Below are positions 1-6,397 of a stretch of DNA of 9,258 nucleotides, piece after piece. Source of the DNA: an uncultured Clostridia bacterium (lineage in GTDB: Bacteria; Bacillota; Clostridia; Christensenellales; Borkfalkiaceae); NCBI GenBank assembly GCA_900557285.1, contig USSJ01000027.1, forward strand, positions 1-9,258, written 5' to 3'. The position numbers and the translations under genes were made by a program. Each line of letters starts with the position of its first letter. Position 1 is the stretch's first letter. The notes beneath the pieces were generated by a model. The model was given only the letters and a program-made list of their open reading frames with translations. It did no database searches and was not told where the DNA came from.

Positions 1-12
1 TTTTTTGTTTTA

Positions 13-52
13 TGAAGCGCGTCTGCGCAAAGATTTGCGCAGACGCGCTTCA
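13..52. repeat. 19-bp perfect inverted repeat (hairpin)
   Basis: Bases 13-31 are the exact reverse complement of 34-52 with only GA between them, so either strand can form a very stable hairpin. No T-run follows it on either strand: the minus strand continues into an A-rich stretch and the plus strand into CAGCTTTACAGG. It is therefore not a canonical intrinsic terminator. It could end an operon, block read-through from a gene outside the window, or protect a 3' end; the sequence does not decide. Confidence 0.75.
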
Positions 53-108
53 CAGCTTTACAGGTTTTTGCGGCGCGCCCGATCGTTCTGCACACGGGCG
101 GCGGCAAG

Positions 109-139
109 CCGCGCGCGCAAAAATTTTGCCCGCGCGCGG
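109..139. repeat. GC-rich inverted repeat
   Basis: CCGCGCGCG at 109-117 pairs with CGCGCGCGG at 131-139 around an AT-rich centre (CAAAAATTTTGCC) that is itself nearly self-complementary. There is no T-run on either side. It lies in the 200-base flank downstream of the transporter gene, where I see no gene. The role is unknown; it may simply be part of a 3' untranslated region. Confidence 0.45.
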
Positions 140-176
140 TAAAAATCCTGCAGGCGCCCTTTCTGAAAATCAAATG

Positions 177-197
177 CGCAAAGCATCTTTCTTTGCG
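177..197 (-). terminator. Weak candidate terminator of the EamA transporter gene
   Basis: CGCAAAG (177-183) pairs with CTTTGCG (191-197), giving a 7-bp stem and 7-base loop just past the transporter stop codon on the minus strand. The tail reads CATTTGATTTTC, which is T-rich but interrupted, so termination would be weak. The stronger palindromes further downstream may do the job instead. Confidence 0.3.
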
Positions 198-203
198 ATG
201 CCG

Positions 204-1178
204 TTATGCGCCCTTTTCCCCTGCGTCATTCCGCTTTTCCCCTTGCGGGCACACATTTTTGTCCTCTCTCTCCGCCTCGTTTATCTTGCCTCTCTTTCGG
301 AAAAGGGGCTTGTCGCCCGAGCAAAGCCAGGCCCCCGCCGCCATCAATGCCAGCGCGATATAATAGGTATACGGGGGGATTTCGCGGAATATGGCGAGCG
401 ACAAAAGCGTACCGATAAACGGAGCGATCGCATAATAGGCGCTTGTCCGCGCAGCGCCGAGAAGCCTTTGGGCATAAACATAAAAGAAAATGCTCAGCCC
501 GTACGCCACAAGCCCGACACCGAGCACGGCGAACACGCTCCAGACATTCGTGACGCGCTCACCGATGCACAGCCCGATCACAATCGAACCCAGCCCCGAA
601 AAAATACCTTTCAAAAGAACGATCTGAAGCGGATCTTTGGAAGAAATTTTCCGCGTACAGTTGTTTTCCAGCCCCCAGCAGACACAGGCGAGCAGTACAA
701 ACAGCGAACCGTAAGAAAATTGAAGCCGCGAAAAGTCGGACACGGACAGCAACGCGCAGGACAGCACGACAAAAGCGATGCCCGCCCAGAGCCGCAGGCT
801 GATCTTTTCTTTGAAAACTGCCAGCGCGATGAGCGCTGTCGCCACGATCTCGAAATTGTTCAAAAGCGAAACGTTTGCCGCGCTCTCACTGCGAAGCCCG
901 AGCAAAAGACAGATGGGCGCCGCGATATCCAGAAGTATCATTGCGATCGTGTACGGCAATTCTTTCGCCGTCAGCTTTGCCTCCTTCTTTTCCGAACCGC
1001 GCGCCTTGCGCACCAGCGCTGCCGCGCCCATCCCCAGCCCCGCGCCGATGTACAGAAATCCCGCCATCAGCGTCGAAGGCATAAAATTCAGCAAGATCTT
1101 GGAGAGCGGTGAATTGACCGCGTACAGCGCCGCCGCCAATACCGCAAAAAATATCCCCCTCCCGATCGTTTTTTCCAT
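204..1178 (-). CDS. EamA/DMT-family transporter
   Basis: A 324-residue integral membrane protein with about ten hydrophobic helices arranged as two repeats of five, the layout of EamA-domain members of the drug/metabolite transporter superfamily. Repeat one spans roughly residues 7-145 and repeat two 155-288. Each ends with a family-like short charged loop followed by the last helix (FKEKIS near 122-127, FREIPP near 264-269). A hydrophilic, charged tail of about 35 residues follows (290-324). Such proteins move small metabolites, amino acids or drugs across the cytoplasmic membrane; the substrate cannot be read from sequence. The ATG at 1178 is chosen because hydrophobic helix one begins right after it and an own promoter lies 39 bases upstream. 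The ribosome binding site is poor (GCGGGA close to the start, with AGGGG too far upstream). It is monocistronic as far as visible. Confidence 0.88.
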   Translation of the reverse strand: MEKTIGRGIFFAVLAAALYAVNSPLSKILLNFMPSTLMAGFLYIGAGLGMGAAALVRKARGSEKKEAKLTAKELPYTIAMILLDIAAPICLLLGLRSESAANVSLLNNFEIVATALIALAVFKEKISLRLWAGIAFVVLSCALLSVSDFSRLQFSYGSLFVLLACVCWGLENNCTRKISSKDPLQIVLLKGIFSGLGSIVIGLCIGERVTNVWSVFAVLGVGLVAYGLSIFFYVYAQRLLGAARTSAYYAIAPFIGTLLSLAIFREIPPYTYYIALALMAAGAWLCSGDKPLFRKRGKINEAEREDKNVCPQGEKRNDAGEKGA

Positions 1179-1216
1179 ATTCCCGCGCTTATAGTCCCCT
1201 CTTTTGCGTTTTCCCC

Positions 1217-1245
1217 ATTATAACCCTTTTCCCGTTAAAAATCAA
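1217..1245 (-). promoter_or_regulatory. Sigma-A promoter of the EamA transporter gene
   Basis: Minus strand: -35 TTGATT (1240-1245), 17-base spacer, -10 TATAAT (1217-1222). The expected transcript start near 1210 leaves a leader of about 32 bases before the ATG. The match and spacing are close to consensus. Confidence 0.8.
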
Positions 1246-1442
1246 TCGTACGCGCACGTTCGCGCCCGCTATGACGCGCTTGTCCCTACAAAGCATTGTA
1301 TTTACGGCAGGCGCCGCGCTTCCGCATACCACAAGGCACAAAATTCCGCACGCATTCTTTTTTTTAAATTTGTCCCCGCCTCAAAGATCATGCGGCAAAC
1401 CGATCCTCAAAAGCGTCTTTGTGCGCCACGCCTGTTTTCAAG
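1246..1442. other. Intergenic stretch without recognisable gene
   Basis: Together with the flanking promoter and terminator this forms the 376-base gap between the transporter and the membrane-protein gene. I find no plausible coding sequence with a ribosome binding site, no RNA gene and no repeat. There is a T8 run on the plus strand near 1350, not preceded by an obvious stem. Confidence 0.5.
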
Positions 1443-1487
1443 AAAAAAAATAAAAGGCAAAAGCGCGGCGAGCGGCTTTTGCCTTTT
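1443..1487 (-). terminator. Intrinsic terminator of the ispE operon
   Basis: A perfect 13-bp stem (1452-1464 with 1475-1487, AAAAGGCAAAAGC and its complement) around a 10-base loop. On the minus strand it is followed by TATTTTTTTT (A-run 1443-1450 on the plus strand). It sits about 70 bases beyond the stop of the membrane-protein gene at 1555. Confidence 0.88.
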
Positions 1488-1554
1488 TAAAAATGATGAT
1501 CCCGCGATCGGCGCGTTCGCCATAGGAACTGCGTTTTTCCGCAATACGGGACTT

Positions 1555-2439
1555 TTATTTTTTCAGATCGTCTATGATCGAGCGGATCAGTTCTTCCGTT
1601 TCCGCCTGTACACGCGCCTGTGCGCCCGCCGACGTTGTTCCCGCACGCAGGTTGCGCACGCGTTCACCGTTCGCATAGACAAAGATCCGCAAGAATGCCG
1701 CCGCAACGACCAGCAACGCCAGCGCCGCCACCGCACACACGATGCAGGGGATGAGAATGCTGGCATTCGGAACGCTCCGCACAAAGGGCGCCAACGCCAA
1801 TGCTGCCGCCGCAAACACCGCAAACAGTACCGTAAAGAGAATAAACTTATTTCTCGCACTGCGGAACGCGTTCTGTACGGCCTGCCGCGACTCTTCGCGC
1901 TCGCGCTCGTCCTCACGGTTCAAACGCTCGCTCTCCGCCGCGCACTCTGCCGCCTTTTCTTCCAGCTTCGGCACGTACTTTTCCGCCAGCTGCGCCCTGT
2001 CTTCCGCTTCCATGCGGCGGAATGCCTTGTCGTACGCCTGTTCGCAGTCATAAATTCCCGAAAAATCCGTAAAATCTTTCGTCTGCACCTTCACGACCCC
2101 GAACCAGCTGTGCCAGTCTGCGCCGTACAGTGCCGCACTGTCCAGATACTTTTCGCCTGCCCCGTCCAGATCGCCTTCCGCAAACAGCTTTTCCGCTTCT
2201 TCGTACATCGCCTGCGCGCGCGCTTTGCGCGTTTCACGCTGTTTCTCCCGCTCCAGACTGCGGCGCGCCAGCGCATTGTCCGCTTCCGTACCGTCATCCT
2301 CGCCGCCGAATCCGTCAAAGTCCGGGATCTCGATCACGATGTCGCTCTCTTCCTGCGTGTTTCCCGCCCCGAGCACTGCCTTCGTCTTTTTCAGTTTGAT
2401 CTTGCCGTCATCGTCCAGTTCAAGATTTCTCTCTTCCAT
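1555..2439 (-). CDS. Hypothetical two-helix membrane protein, TPR-like, coupled to ispE
   Basis: 294 residues, not recognised as a named family. The N-terminal ~200 residues are hydrophilic and highly charged: an acidic start with an isoleucine/aspartate-rich strand (33-42), charged helical stretches (55-85 and 141-195), and between them a TPR-like helix pair (about 77-103) with the pattern A-x-x-x-Y/F-x-x-G-D. Two hydrophobic segments follow, about 199-219 and 226-253, with a short loop between them, then a short charged C-terminal tail. This suggests a tail-proximal membrane anchor with the charged part in the cytoplasm. The start ATG at 2439 has AGGAG six bases upstream, inside the end of ispE. 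The two genes overlap by 20 bp, so translation is probably coupled. It has no visible catalytic motif, and no function is proposed. Confidence 0.85.
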   Translation of the reverse strand: MEERNLELDDDGKIKLKKTKAVLGAGNTQEESDIVIEIPDFDGFGGEDDGTEADNALARRSLEREKQRETRKARAQAMYEEAEKLFAEGDLDGAGEKYLDSAALYGADWHSWFGVVKVQTKDFTDFSGIYDCEQAYDKAFRRMEAEDRAQLAEKYVPKLEEKAAECAAESERLNREDEREREESRQAVQNAFRSARNKFILFTVLFAVFAAAALALAPFVRSVPNASILIPCIVCAVAALALLVVAAAFLRIFVYANGERVRNLRAGTTSAGAQARVQAETEELIRSIIDDLKK

Positions 2440-3385
2440 CTTCCGCTCCTGTCTTCAGATTCCCTGTTTCCGCCTCTTCCAATTCTTCTTCGCTTAAGAA
2501 AAACGGATTCCTTGCCCCCGTCCGCCGCTTTTTCGGATCGACCGTATGCACGACGCGCACGGGAATTTTTCCCTTATACCTGCTCTTCGCCCAGCGGCAC
2601 ATCTCTTCGCTCTCAAACAGCGCATACACCGCGCTGCCCGAACCCGTCACCGCATACGCCGACGGAGAAAATGACGCCGCCGCCCTGAGCGCTTCCGCCG
2701 TATCACCGTTCAGCGCCGCAGCCGCCTTCCCCAACGCATTGTAAACATTGGCCGCGACTCCGCCAAAATCGCCTTCCCGCAGCGCCCGCGCAAGGCGCGC
2801 ACTGTCGGCGCGCAGCGGATCCGGCATGCCGTCATACCGTTCAAAACAGTGGGGCGTCGATACGCCTGTTTTCGGCATGAACAGCAAAAACCACAGCTGC
2901 CGTTCTGCTCGGAGCGGCTCTACCCTGTCGCCCCGCCCGAAAATTCGGGCAAAGCCACCGCTCAGCATGTATCCCGTATCGCTCCCCGCTTCATCCGCCA
3001 ACGCTTTCAGTCCTGCCGCGTCGTCTACCTTGTACAGCTTCGCCAGAACGTTTAAAACGCCCGCCGCATCCGCCGACGATCCGCCCAGCCCGGCTCCGAT
3101 CGGGATATCTTTGTAGATCTCGATATCCGCGCCGTTCGTCTGAAACTGCGCCACGAACCGCTCTGCCGCCCTGACTGCGTTGTTCTTCTCCGGCGGAATG
3201 CGCTCGCTCCCTTTCCCGTGCATATACACGTTCACAAGTTTATCCCGCCGCGGTTTTGCGCAGACCGTATCGTAAATGTTTATGCTCGCCACCACGCTGT
3301 CCAGCATATGGTAACCGCCCGAAACACCCGTTACGTTCAGCGACAGGTTCAGTTTGGCATAACTCTTCACTTTCGCCGCAAACAT
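2420..3385 (-). CDS. ispE: 4-diphosphocytidyl-2-C-methyl-D-erythritol kinase (IspE)
   Basis: A GHMP-family kinase that phosphorylates the 2-hydroxyl of CDP-methylerythritol with ATP in the cytoplasmic MEP (non-mevalonate) isoprenoid pathway. Visible motifs, numbered from the chosen start: the substrate-end motif YAKLNLSL with Lys11; the ATP-binding loop PIGAGLGGSSADAA at about 95-108; Asp136 in GSDTGYML, at the position of the catalytic aspartate; and the C-terminal glycine-rich TGSGS at 247-251. A reading frame runs upstream to 3475, but the ATG at 3385 is preferred. IspE proteins begin a few residues before the AKLNL motif, GAGGCGGG lies just before this ATG, and the promoter places the transcript start near 3406, ruling out the longest form. 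At 321 residues it is somewhat longer than the usual 280-300 because of a charged tail after about residue 283. First gene of a two-gene operon. Confidence 0.96.
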   Translation of the reverse strand: MFAAKVKSYAKLNLSLNVTGVSGGYHMLDSVVASINIYDTVCAKPRRDKLVNVYMHGKGSERIPPEKNNAVRAAERFVAQFQTNGADIEIYKDIPIGAGLGGSSADAAGVLNVLAKLYKVDDAAGLKALADEAGSDTGYMLSGGFARIFGRGDRVEPLRAERQLWFLLFMPKTGVSTPHCFERYDGMPDPLRADSARLARALREGDFGGVAANVYNALGKAAAALNGDTAEALRAAASFSPSAYAVTGSGSAVYALFESEEMCRWAKSRYKGKIPVRVVHTVDPKKRRTGARNPFFLSEEELEEAETGNLKTGAEDGREKS

Positions 3386-3412
3386 ATCCCGCCTCGCGCT
3401 CATATTCGCTTC

Positions 3413-3442
3413 ATTATAACATATTTTGTGCTTTTCTGTAAA
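3413..3442 (-). promoter_or_regulatory. Sigma-A promoter of ispE
   Basis: Minus strand: -35 TTTACA (3437-3442), 18-base spacer, -10 TATAAT (3413-3418). The predicted start near 3406 gives a 21-base leader carrying GAGGCGGG before the ATG at 3385. An alternative ATG at 3403 would be essentially leaderless and is not favoured. Confidence 0.8.
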
Positions 3443-3569
3443 CAGCTGAACGGGATTTTCTCGGAATTTACACATACATTTTACAATTGCCGCTCAAAGC
3501 CTCGGATTTTTGCGATGATTTTAGTCAGTTATGCCCCTTTCTTTTTCTTTTCAAACGGATTTTCGGCGA

Positions 3570-3608
3570 TGCGCAAAAGGGTCTGCCTGAGGCAGACCCT
3601 TTTGCGCA
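3570..3608 (-). terminator. Long hairpin after the SipL-like gene, probable terminator
   Basis: A perfect 18-bp stem (3570-3587 with 3591-3608) and three-base loop, about 40 bases past the stop at 3648. The inner part has terminator form (AAAA, GGGTCTGCC stem, TTTT), but GCGCA rather than more T follows. Termination is likely but the T-tract is short and itself paired. Two smaller hairpins adjoin it (3604-3620, sharing GCGCA with this stem, and 3621-3639). Confidence 0.55.
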
Positions 3609-3647
3609 GAAATACTGCGCGGTACGGTATTTTTGTACCTTCTGTAT

Positions 3648-5159
3648 TCAGATCACATTTTCCTTTTTGCGGTAGACGAGGATGCGTTCGCCGCCCGAAA
3701 GCGGGAAAGAAAGCCCCGGATTGGCAGACTGCACCTGTTCGGGCGTCTTGCCGAGTTTTTTTGCCGTTTCCCAGAGCGTATCGCCCGCCGCGGGTACGTA
3801 TACGCTGACCGCGCACTCGTTTTCCGGCTCTGCGTCCTTGCAGATAAATTCGGATACGTATGTGTATTTTTCGCCCGACAAGAGGGTCACGTACAATTTC
3901 AGAGCGCCTTCCGCTTCCAGTTCGCCCTCTTTTTTCTGGCGTACAGACACGCCGCAGCAGAGCGCGGATATGCGCGCCGTATCGCCCGCACGGGCGCGGT
4001 CACAGTGCACGGGGAACGCAAAGGGCAGACTGACGGGAACGGTACGCTCCGCGCCTTCCGCGTCTTTGTAGAACACGAGCGCCGACAGCACCCCTTCCGC
4101 CATGATCTCACCTTCCGATACGGTCGCGCCGATCTGTGCGTTGCAAAGCGCGGCCGACTGCAAAATGCAGGAGAAATCCACTTCTCCGCCGATCGCCGCC
4201 GTACCGCTTACGCGTTCCGCGGCCGTAAAGGCGCACACCGCTTCCTCCGATCCCATCTCGCTCCGTTTCAGTTCGTACGAATACCCGGGCGCAAATGCGT
4301 CCGCCGCCATCAGTACCTCTTCGCGGCGGCTGACCGTGCCGCGGATCTCCAGCTCGATCTGCGCCAGGATCCGACAGCGGTTTTTCTCTTCGTCACAGGA
4401 ACAGGAGATCTGTATGGACGATATGTTCACCCGCGCACGGCAGGACATCCCCGCCGATGCCTCATCGCAGGCGATCTCCGCACGGAACGGGATCAGCCGC
4501 TCGTACGATACCGGCTCGTTTTCCCCTTCCCGCTTTGCAAATATTCCCAGATTCACTTCGCCCGATACGTCCAGACTCCCCGCCGAACAGCTCACCCGCG
4601 TCAGGCAGACCTGTTCGCTATGCAACAGGACGTCTCCGACATAATCGGTATCAAATTCTTCTTCCAGCGCCGCCGTACCGCTGCAGGTACACTCTTTCTG
4701 GATCCGCACGGGACGGAAATCACACACGATCCCTTCCCCGCCCGCCAGATATTGCAGCTGCACGGGTACGTTCAGACGGATCGTCGCCGTCACGATCGCA
4801 GACAAGATCACCGACCTGCCTTCGTACCGCACGTCCGTCTTTTCCACGATCAGTTCGACATCCGCCGTCTGCGCAGGCGCCGCCGACGCACAGTTCGCTT
4901 TATGCGAAAACTCCGCGCCCCTCTCCGCTCCGATCAGCGTTCCGTCCGGCGCCGCCGCTACGATCGAAAAATACAGCTTCCCGCCATAGCGTATCTCGCC
5001 CGATAATACTTCCGCTCCGCTGAGTTGCACCCGCGGACTTACCGCCAGGATCCTGTTCTCCGACCAGTCGGATAACCTGCATTCCACGATCGACTGCGCA
5101 CGCACTTCCTCGCCGCGCTGCGTACAGCCGTATTTTTCATAAACCGGTGTCAAGGACAT
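3648..5159 (-). CDS. sipL: SipL-like spore coat morphogenetic protein (SPOCS repeats + LysM)
   Basis: 503 residues. Three related beta-rich repeats of the SPOCS/DUF3794 type lie at roughly 35-130, 165-280 and 315-430, each with a G-rich strand (SGEIRYGGKLYF, VSGEVNLGIF, AEGVLSALVFY). They are followed by a LysM domain at about 452-497 (YVPAAGDTLWETAKKLGK, then ANPGL and a closing ILVY). This order matches SipL of Clostridioides difficile, a mother-cell, sigma-E-controlled protein that binds SpoIVA through its LysM domain and ties the coat to the forespore. It has 21 cysteines, unusually many, as might suit a coat protein. The frame is open back to 5381, but the ATG at 5159 is chosen: GGAGGT lies 10 bases upstream and a sigma-E-like promoter lies just before that. 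No signal peptide. It could be another SPOCS-LysM paralogue rather than the SipL orthologue. Confidence 0.88.
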   Translation of the reverse strand: MSLTPVYEKYGCTQRGEEVRAQSIVECRLSDWSENRILAVSPRVQLSGAEVLSGEIRYGGKLYFSIVAAAPDGTLIGAERGAEFSHKANCASAAPAQTADVELIVEKTDVRYEGRSVILSAIVTATIRLNVPVQLQYLAGGEGIVCDFRPVRIQKECTCSGTAALEEEFDTDYVGDVLLHSEQVCLTRVSCSAGSLDVSGEVNLGIFAKREGENEPVSYERLIPFRAEIACDEASAGMSCRARVNISSIQISCSCDEEKNRCRILAQIELEIRGTVSRREEVLMAADAFAPGYSYELKRSEMGSEEAVCAFTAAERVSGTAAIGGEVDFSCILQSAALCNAQIGATVSEGEIMAEGVLSALVFYKDAEGAERTVPVSLPFAFPVHCDRARAGDTARISALCCGVSVRQKKEGELEAEGALKLYVTLLSGEKYTYVSEFICKDAEPENECAVSVYVPAAGDTLWETAKKLGKTPEQVQSANPGLSFPLSGGERILVYRKKENVI

Positions 5160-5189
5160 TTTTGCTTTTACCTCCGAATTGTTCAGTGT

Positions 5190-5218
5190 ATTGTATGCCG
5201 CCTCTTTCCCGTTTATGC
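5190..5218 (-). promoter_or_regulatory. Sigma-E-type sporulation promoter of the SipL-like gene
   Basis: Minus strand: -10 CATACAAT (5190-5197), exactly the sigma-E -10 as I know it from B. subtilis, with GCATAAA (5212-5218) 14 bases upstream as a good -35. There is no matching sigma-A -35. The start would fall near 5182, giving a leader of about 23 bases containing GGAGGT. The -10 also fits the sigma-K pattern CATANNNTA, but the sigma-K -35 AC is not at the right distance. Confidence 0.72.
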
Positions 5219-5245
5219 CTGCTTTTTCCGCGCGAATCCGCTCGA

Positions 5246-5330
5246 TTTTGCCCGAATACGTATTTTTTTGCCCGTTCGGGGCAATAATCACCTCGGCAAG
5301 AATGCACGCGTTTGCCGCGCCTTTTTGCCC
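5246..5330 (+). repeat. Three copies of TTTTGCCC in the sipL-veg divergent region
   Basis: TTTTGCCCG occurs at 5246-5254 and 5266-5274, exactly 20 bp apart (about two helical turns), and TTTTGCCC recurs at 5323-5330 directly before the veg ribosome binding site. The middle copy also forms an inverted repeat, TTGCCC (5268-5273) with GGGCAA (5279-5284). Spacing on one helix face suggests a possible protein binding site. I found no convincing sigma-A promoter for veg, so one may overlap these repeats. Confidence 0.35.
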
Positions 5331-5346
5331 CCATAAGGAGATTAAC

Positions 5347-5619
5347 ATGATCAGATCACCCCAAAACCTCGCGCTCATCAAACAGGAAATACAAAAATTC
5401 TACGAAAAAGAAGTGCGCGTTCACGTCAATCTCGGCAGAAACAAACATGCCGACTTTATAGGCACCCTCTCCGGCGTTTATCCCGCCCTGTTTACCGTTT
5501 CCCCGCACGATAAAAATTACCGCGGGAAAACCGCCTGGTCGTACACCGAAATACTCTGCGGCAACGTCCGCATCCGCCCCAACGAAAAACCGCGGAAACA
5601 TTCCTCCGACCTCGCCTGA
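5347..5619 (+). CDS. veg: Veg-like protein (DUF1021 family)
   Basis: A 90-residue cytoplasmic protein resembling Veg, the small protein encoded next to ispE in B. subtilis, where it has been linked to biofilm formation and spore outgrowth. Recognisable parts are an N-terminal helix (residues 5-20), then a small beta-barrel-like region with EVRVHVNLGRNKHADFIGTL, the family's YP-x-L/V-F stretch (YPALFTV), and SYTEILCGNVRI near the end. The frame is open further upstream, but the ATG at 5347 has AAGGAG six bases before it and gives the normal family length. The tail (KPRKHSSDLA) is polar. It is divergent from the SipL-like gene and convergent with the zinc-ribbon gene. Assignment rests on these motifs plus the ispE neighbourhood; the biological role in Clostridia is not established. 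Confidence 0.85.
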   Translation: MIRSPQNLALIKQEIQKFYEKEVRVHVNLGRNKHADFIGTLSGVYPALFTVSPHDKNYRGKTAWSYTEILCGNVRIRPNEKPRKHSSDLA

Positions 5620-5789
5620 TCTCCGCCCCCCCGCGCATCCTCTCCCCGATGCCATCGCCCTGCCTGTCGCCCCGAAGAAGCCCGAATGCCCCGAACGGCG
5701 GCAAGCACGGCTCCGCGCGCGGTGCGAAATGCCGCATGCGCCGCAGACAAAGACGACCGTCCAATTTGCGGCGCATACGGCTGCAAACC

Positions 5790-5836
5790 AAAAAAACAGA
5801 GAGCGGACGCCGCTTTAGCGGCGTCCGCTCTCTGTT
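5790..5836 (-). terminator. Intrinsic terminator of the zinc-ribbon gene
   Basis: A perfect 19-bp stem (5795-5813 with 5818-5836), four-base loop, followed on the minus strand by T7 (A-run 5790-5796 on the plus strand). It starts about 40 bases beyond the stop at 5879. On the plus strand the tail (GATTATTTC) is poor, yet this is the only strong hairpin after veg, so it may serve both convergent genes. The 175 bases between veg and this hairpin show no gene. Confidence 0.88.
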
Positions 5837-5878
5837 GATTATTTCTGCGCAGGATCGGTTTATCCCGCGATCAATTCC

Positions 5879-6397
5879 TTAAAAATCGGCGTCCTCGTCC
5901 TCATCATCCTCATCGTCATCGTCTTCATCGTCGTCATCGTCCAGCGAGTCAAAATCGGCGGCAGGATCATAATCGAGGTCATCCAAAGGCGCTTCTTCCG
6001 TCGTGGAGGATTCTTCTTCGACATAATCGTCGGCAAAGTCGTCCTCGAAATCGTCGGTAAAGTCATCGCCCAGGTCGATGCCTTCCCCTTCCAGTTCGAG
6101 ATCGCTTTCGTCTTCGTCCAGATAATTGCGCCATTCCTCGTCCTTTTCGGGATCGATGTCTTCCTCCTCTTCATACTCCGCATTCTTCTTGCACTCGTCG
6201 CACATTTTTTCGCCCGGCCGCATGAAGTTTTCGCCGCAGACGGGACAAAGTTCTGTCTTTTCGCTGTCTTCGTCGTCGTCCAGATCGGCAAATTTCAGTT
6301 TCCCGCCCTGCATTTCCGCAAGACAGACGTCGCAATAATCCTTATCCTCTTCGATATAGTTGAGTTCACATCTCGGACATTTTTTATATTTTACCAT
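5879..6397 (-). CDS. Double zinc-ribbon protein with poly-acidic tail
   Basis: 172 residues, no family name recognised. Two zinc-binding modules share identical spacing, C-x2-C-x11-C-x2-C: Cys7, 10, 22, 25 and Cys51, 54, 66, 69. Each should bind one zinc ion. From about residue 75 to the end the chain is almost wholly Asp/Glu with a few Tyr, Phe and Trp, ending in a near-continuous Asp/Glu run (about 153-170). The tail is surely disordered and strongly negative. Acidic tails of this kind are known in the RNA polymerase delta subunit and in nucleic-acid mimics, so a partner in transcription or translation is possible, but that is inference. The start ATG at 6397 has GAGGTGG six bases upstream. 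It is monocistronic, with its own promoter about 130 bases upstream and a strong terminator. Confidence 0.85.
   Translation of the reverse strand: MVKYKKCPRCELNYIEEDKDYCDVCLAEMQGGKLKFADLDDDEDSEKTELCPVCGENFMRPGEKMCDECKKNAEYEEEEDIDPEKDEEWRNYLDEDESDLELEGEGIDLGDDFTDDFEDDFADDYVEEESSTTEEAPLDDLDYDPAADFDSLDDDDDEDDDDEDDEDEDADF
5883..5945. repeat. Trinucleotide-like low-complexity tract in the acidic tail
   Basis: Runs of TCATCG/TCGTCATCC-type triplets encode the Asp/Glu run at the C-terminus of the zinc-ribbon protein. Such near-repeats can slip in replication, and slippage in multiples of three would lengthen or shorten the tail without breaking the frame. Confidence 0.6.

Noticed and set aside
12..1112. 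366-codon open frame on the plus strand
   Set aside because: It lies antisense to the clear EamA transporter, is Arg/His/Gln-rich with no domain, starts inside a palindrome and has no ribosome binding site. It is a shadow of GC-rich codon use.
1204..2688. 494-codon open frame on the plus strand
   Set aside because: It runs through a promoter and a terminator of minus-strand genes and then antisense to the membrane protein and ispE. Composition is Arg/Phe-rich and low in sense; no start signal.
3633..5006. 457-codon open frame on the plus strand
   Set aside because: Antisense to the SPOCS-LysM gene, Arg-rich, with no recognisable domain and no ribosome binding site.
5160..5381. Longer N-terminus for the SipL-like protein
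   Set aside because: It would run through the sigma-E-type promoter and the veg ribosome binding site and start inside veg; the GGAGGT before 5159 fits better.
5649..5882. 77-codon open frame on the plus strand after veg
   Set aside because: It contains the whole terminator hairpin, lacks a ribosome binding site and is Arg/Ser/Pro-rich without any domain.
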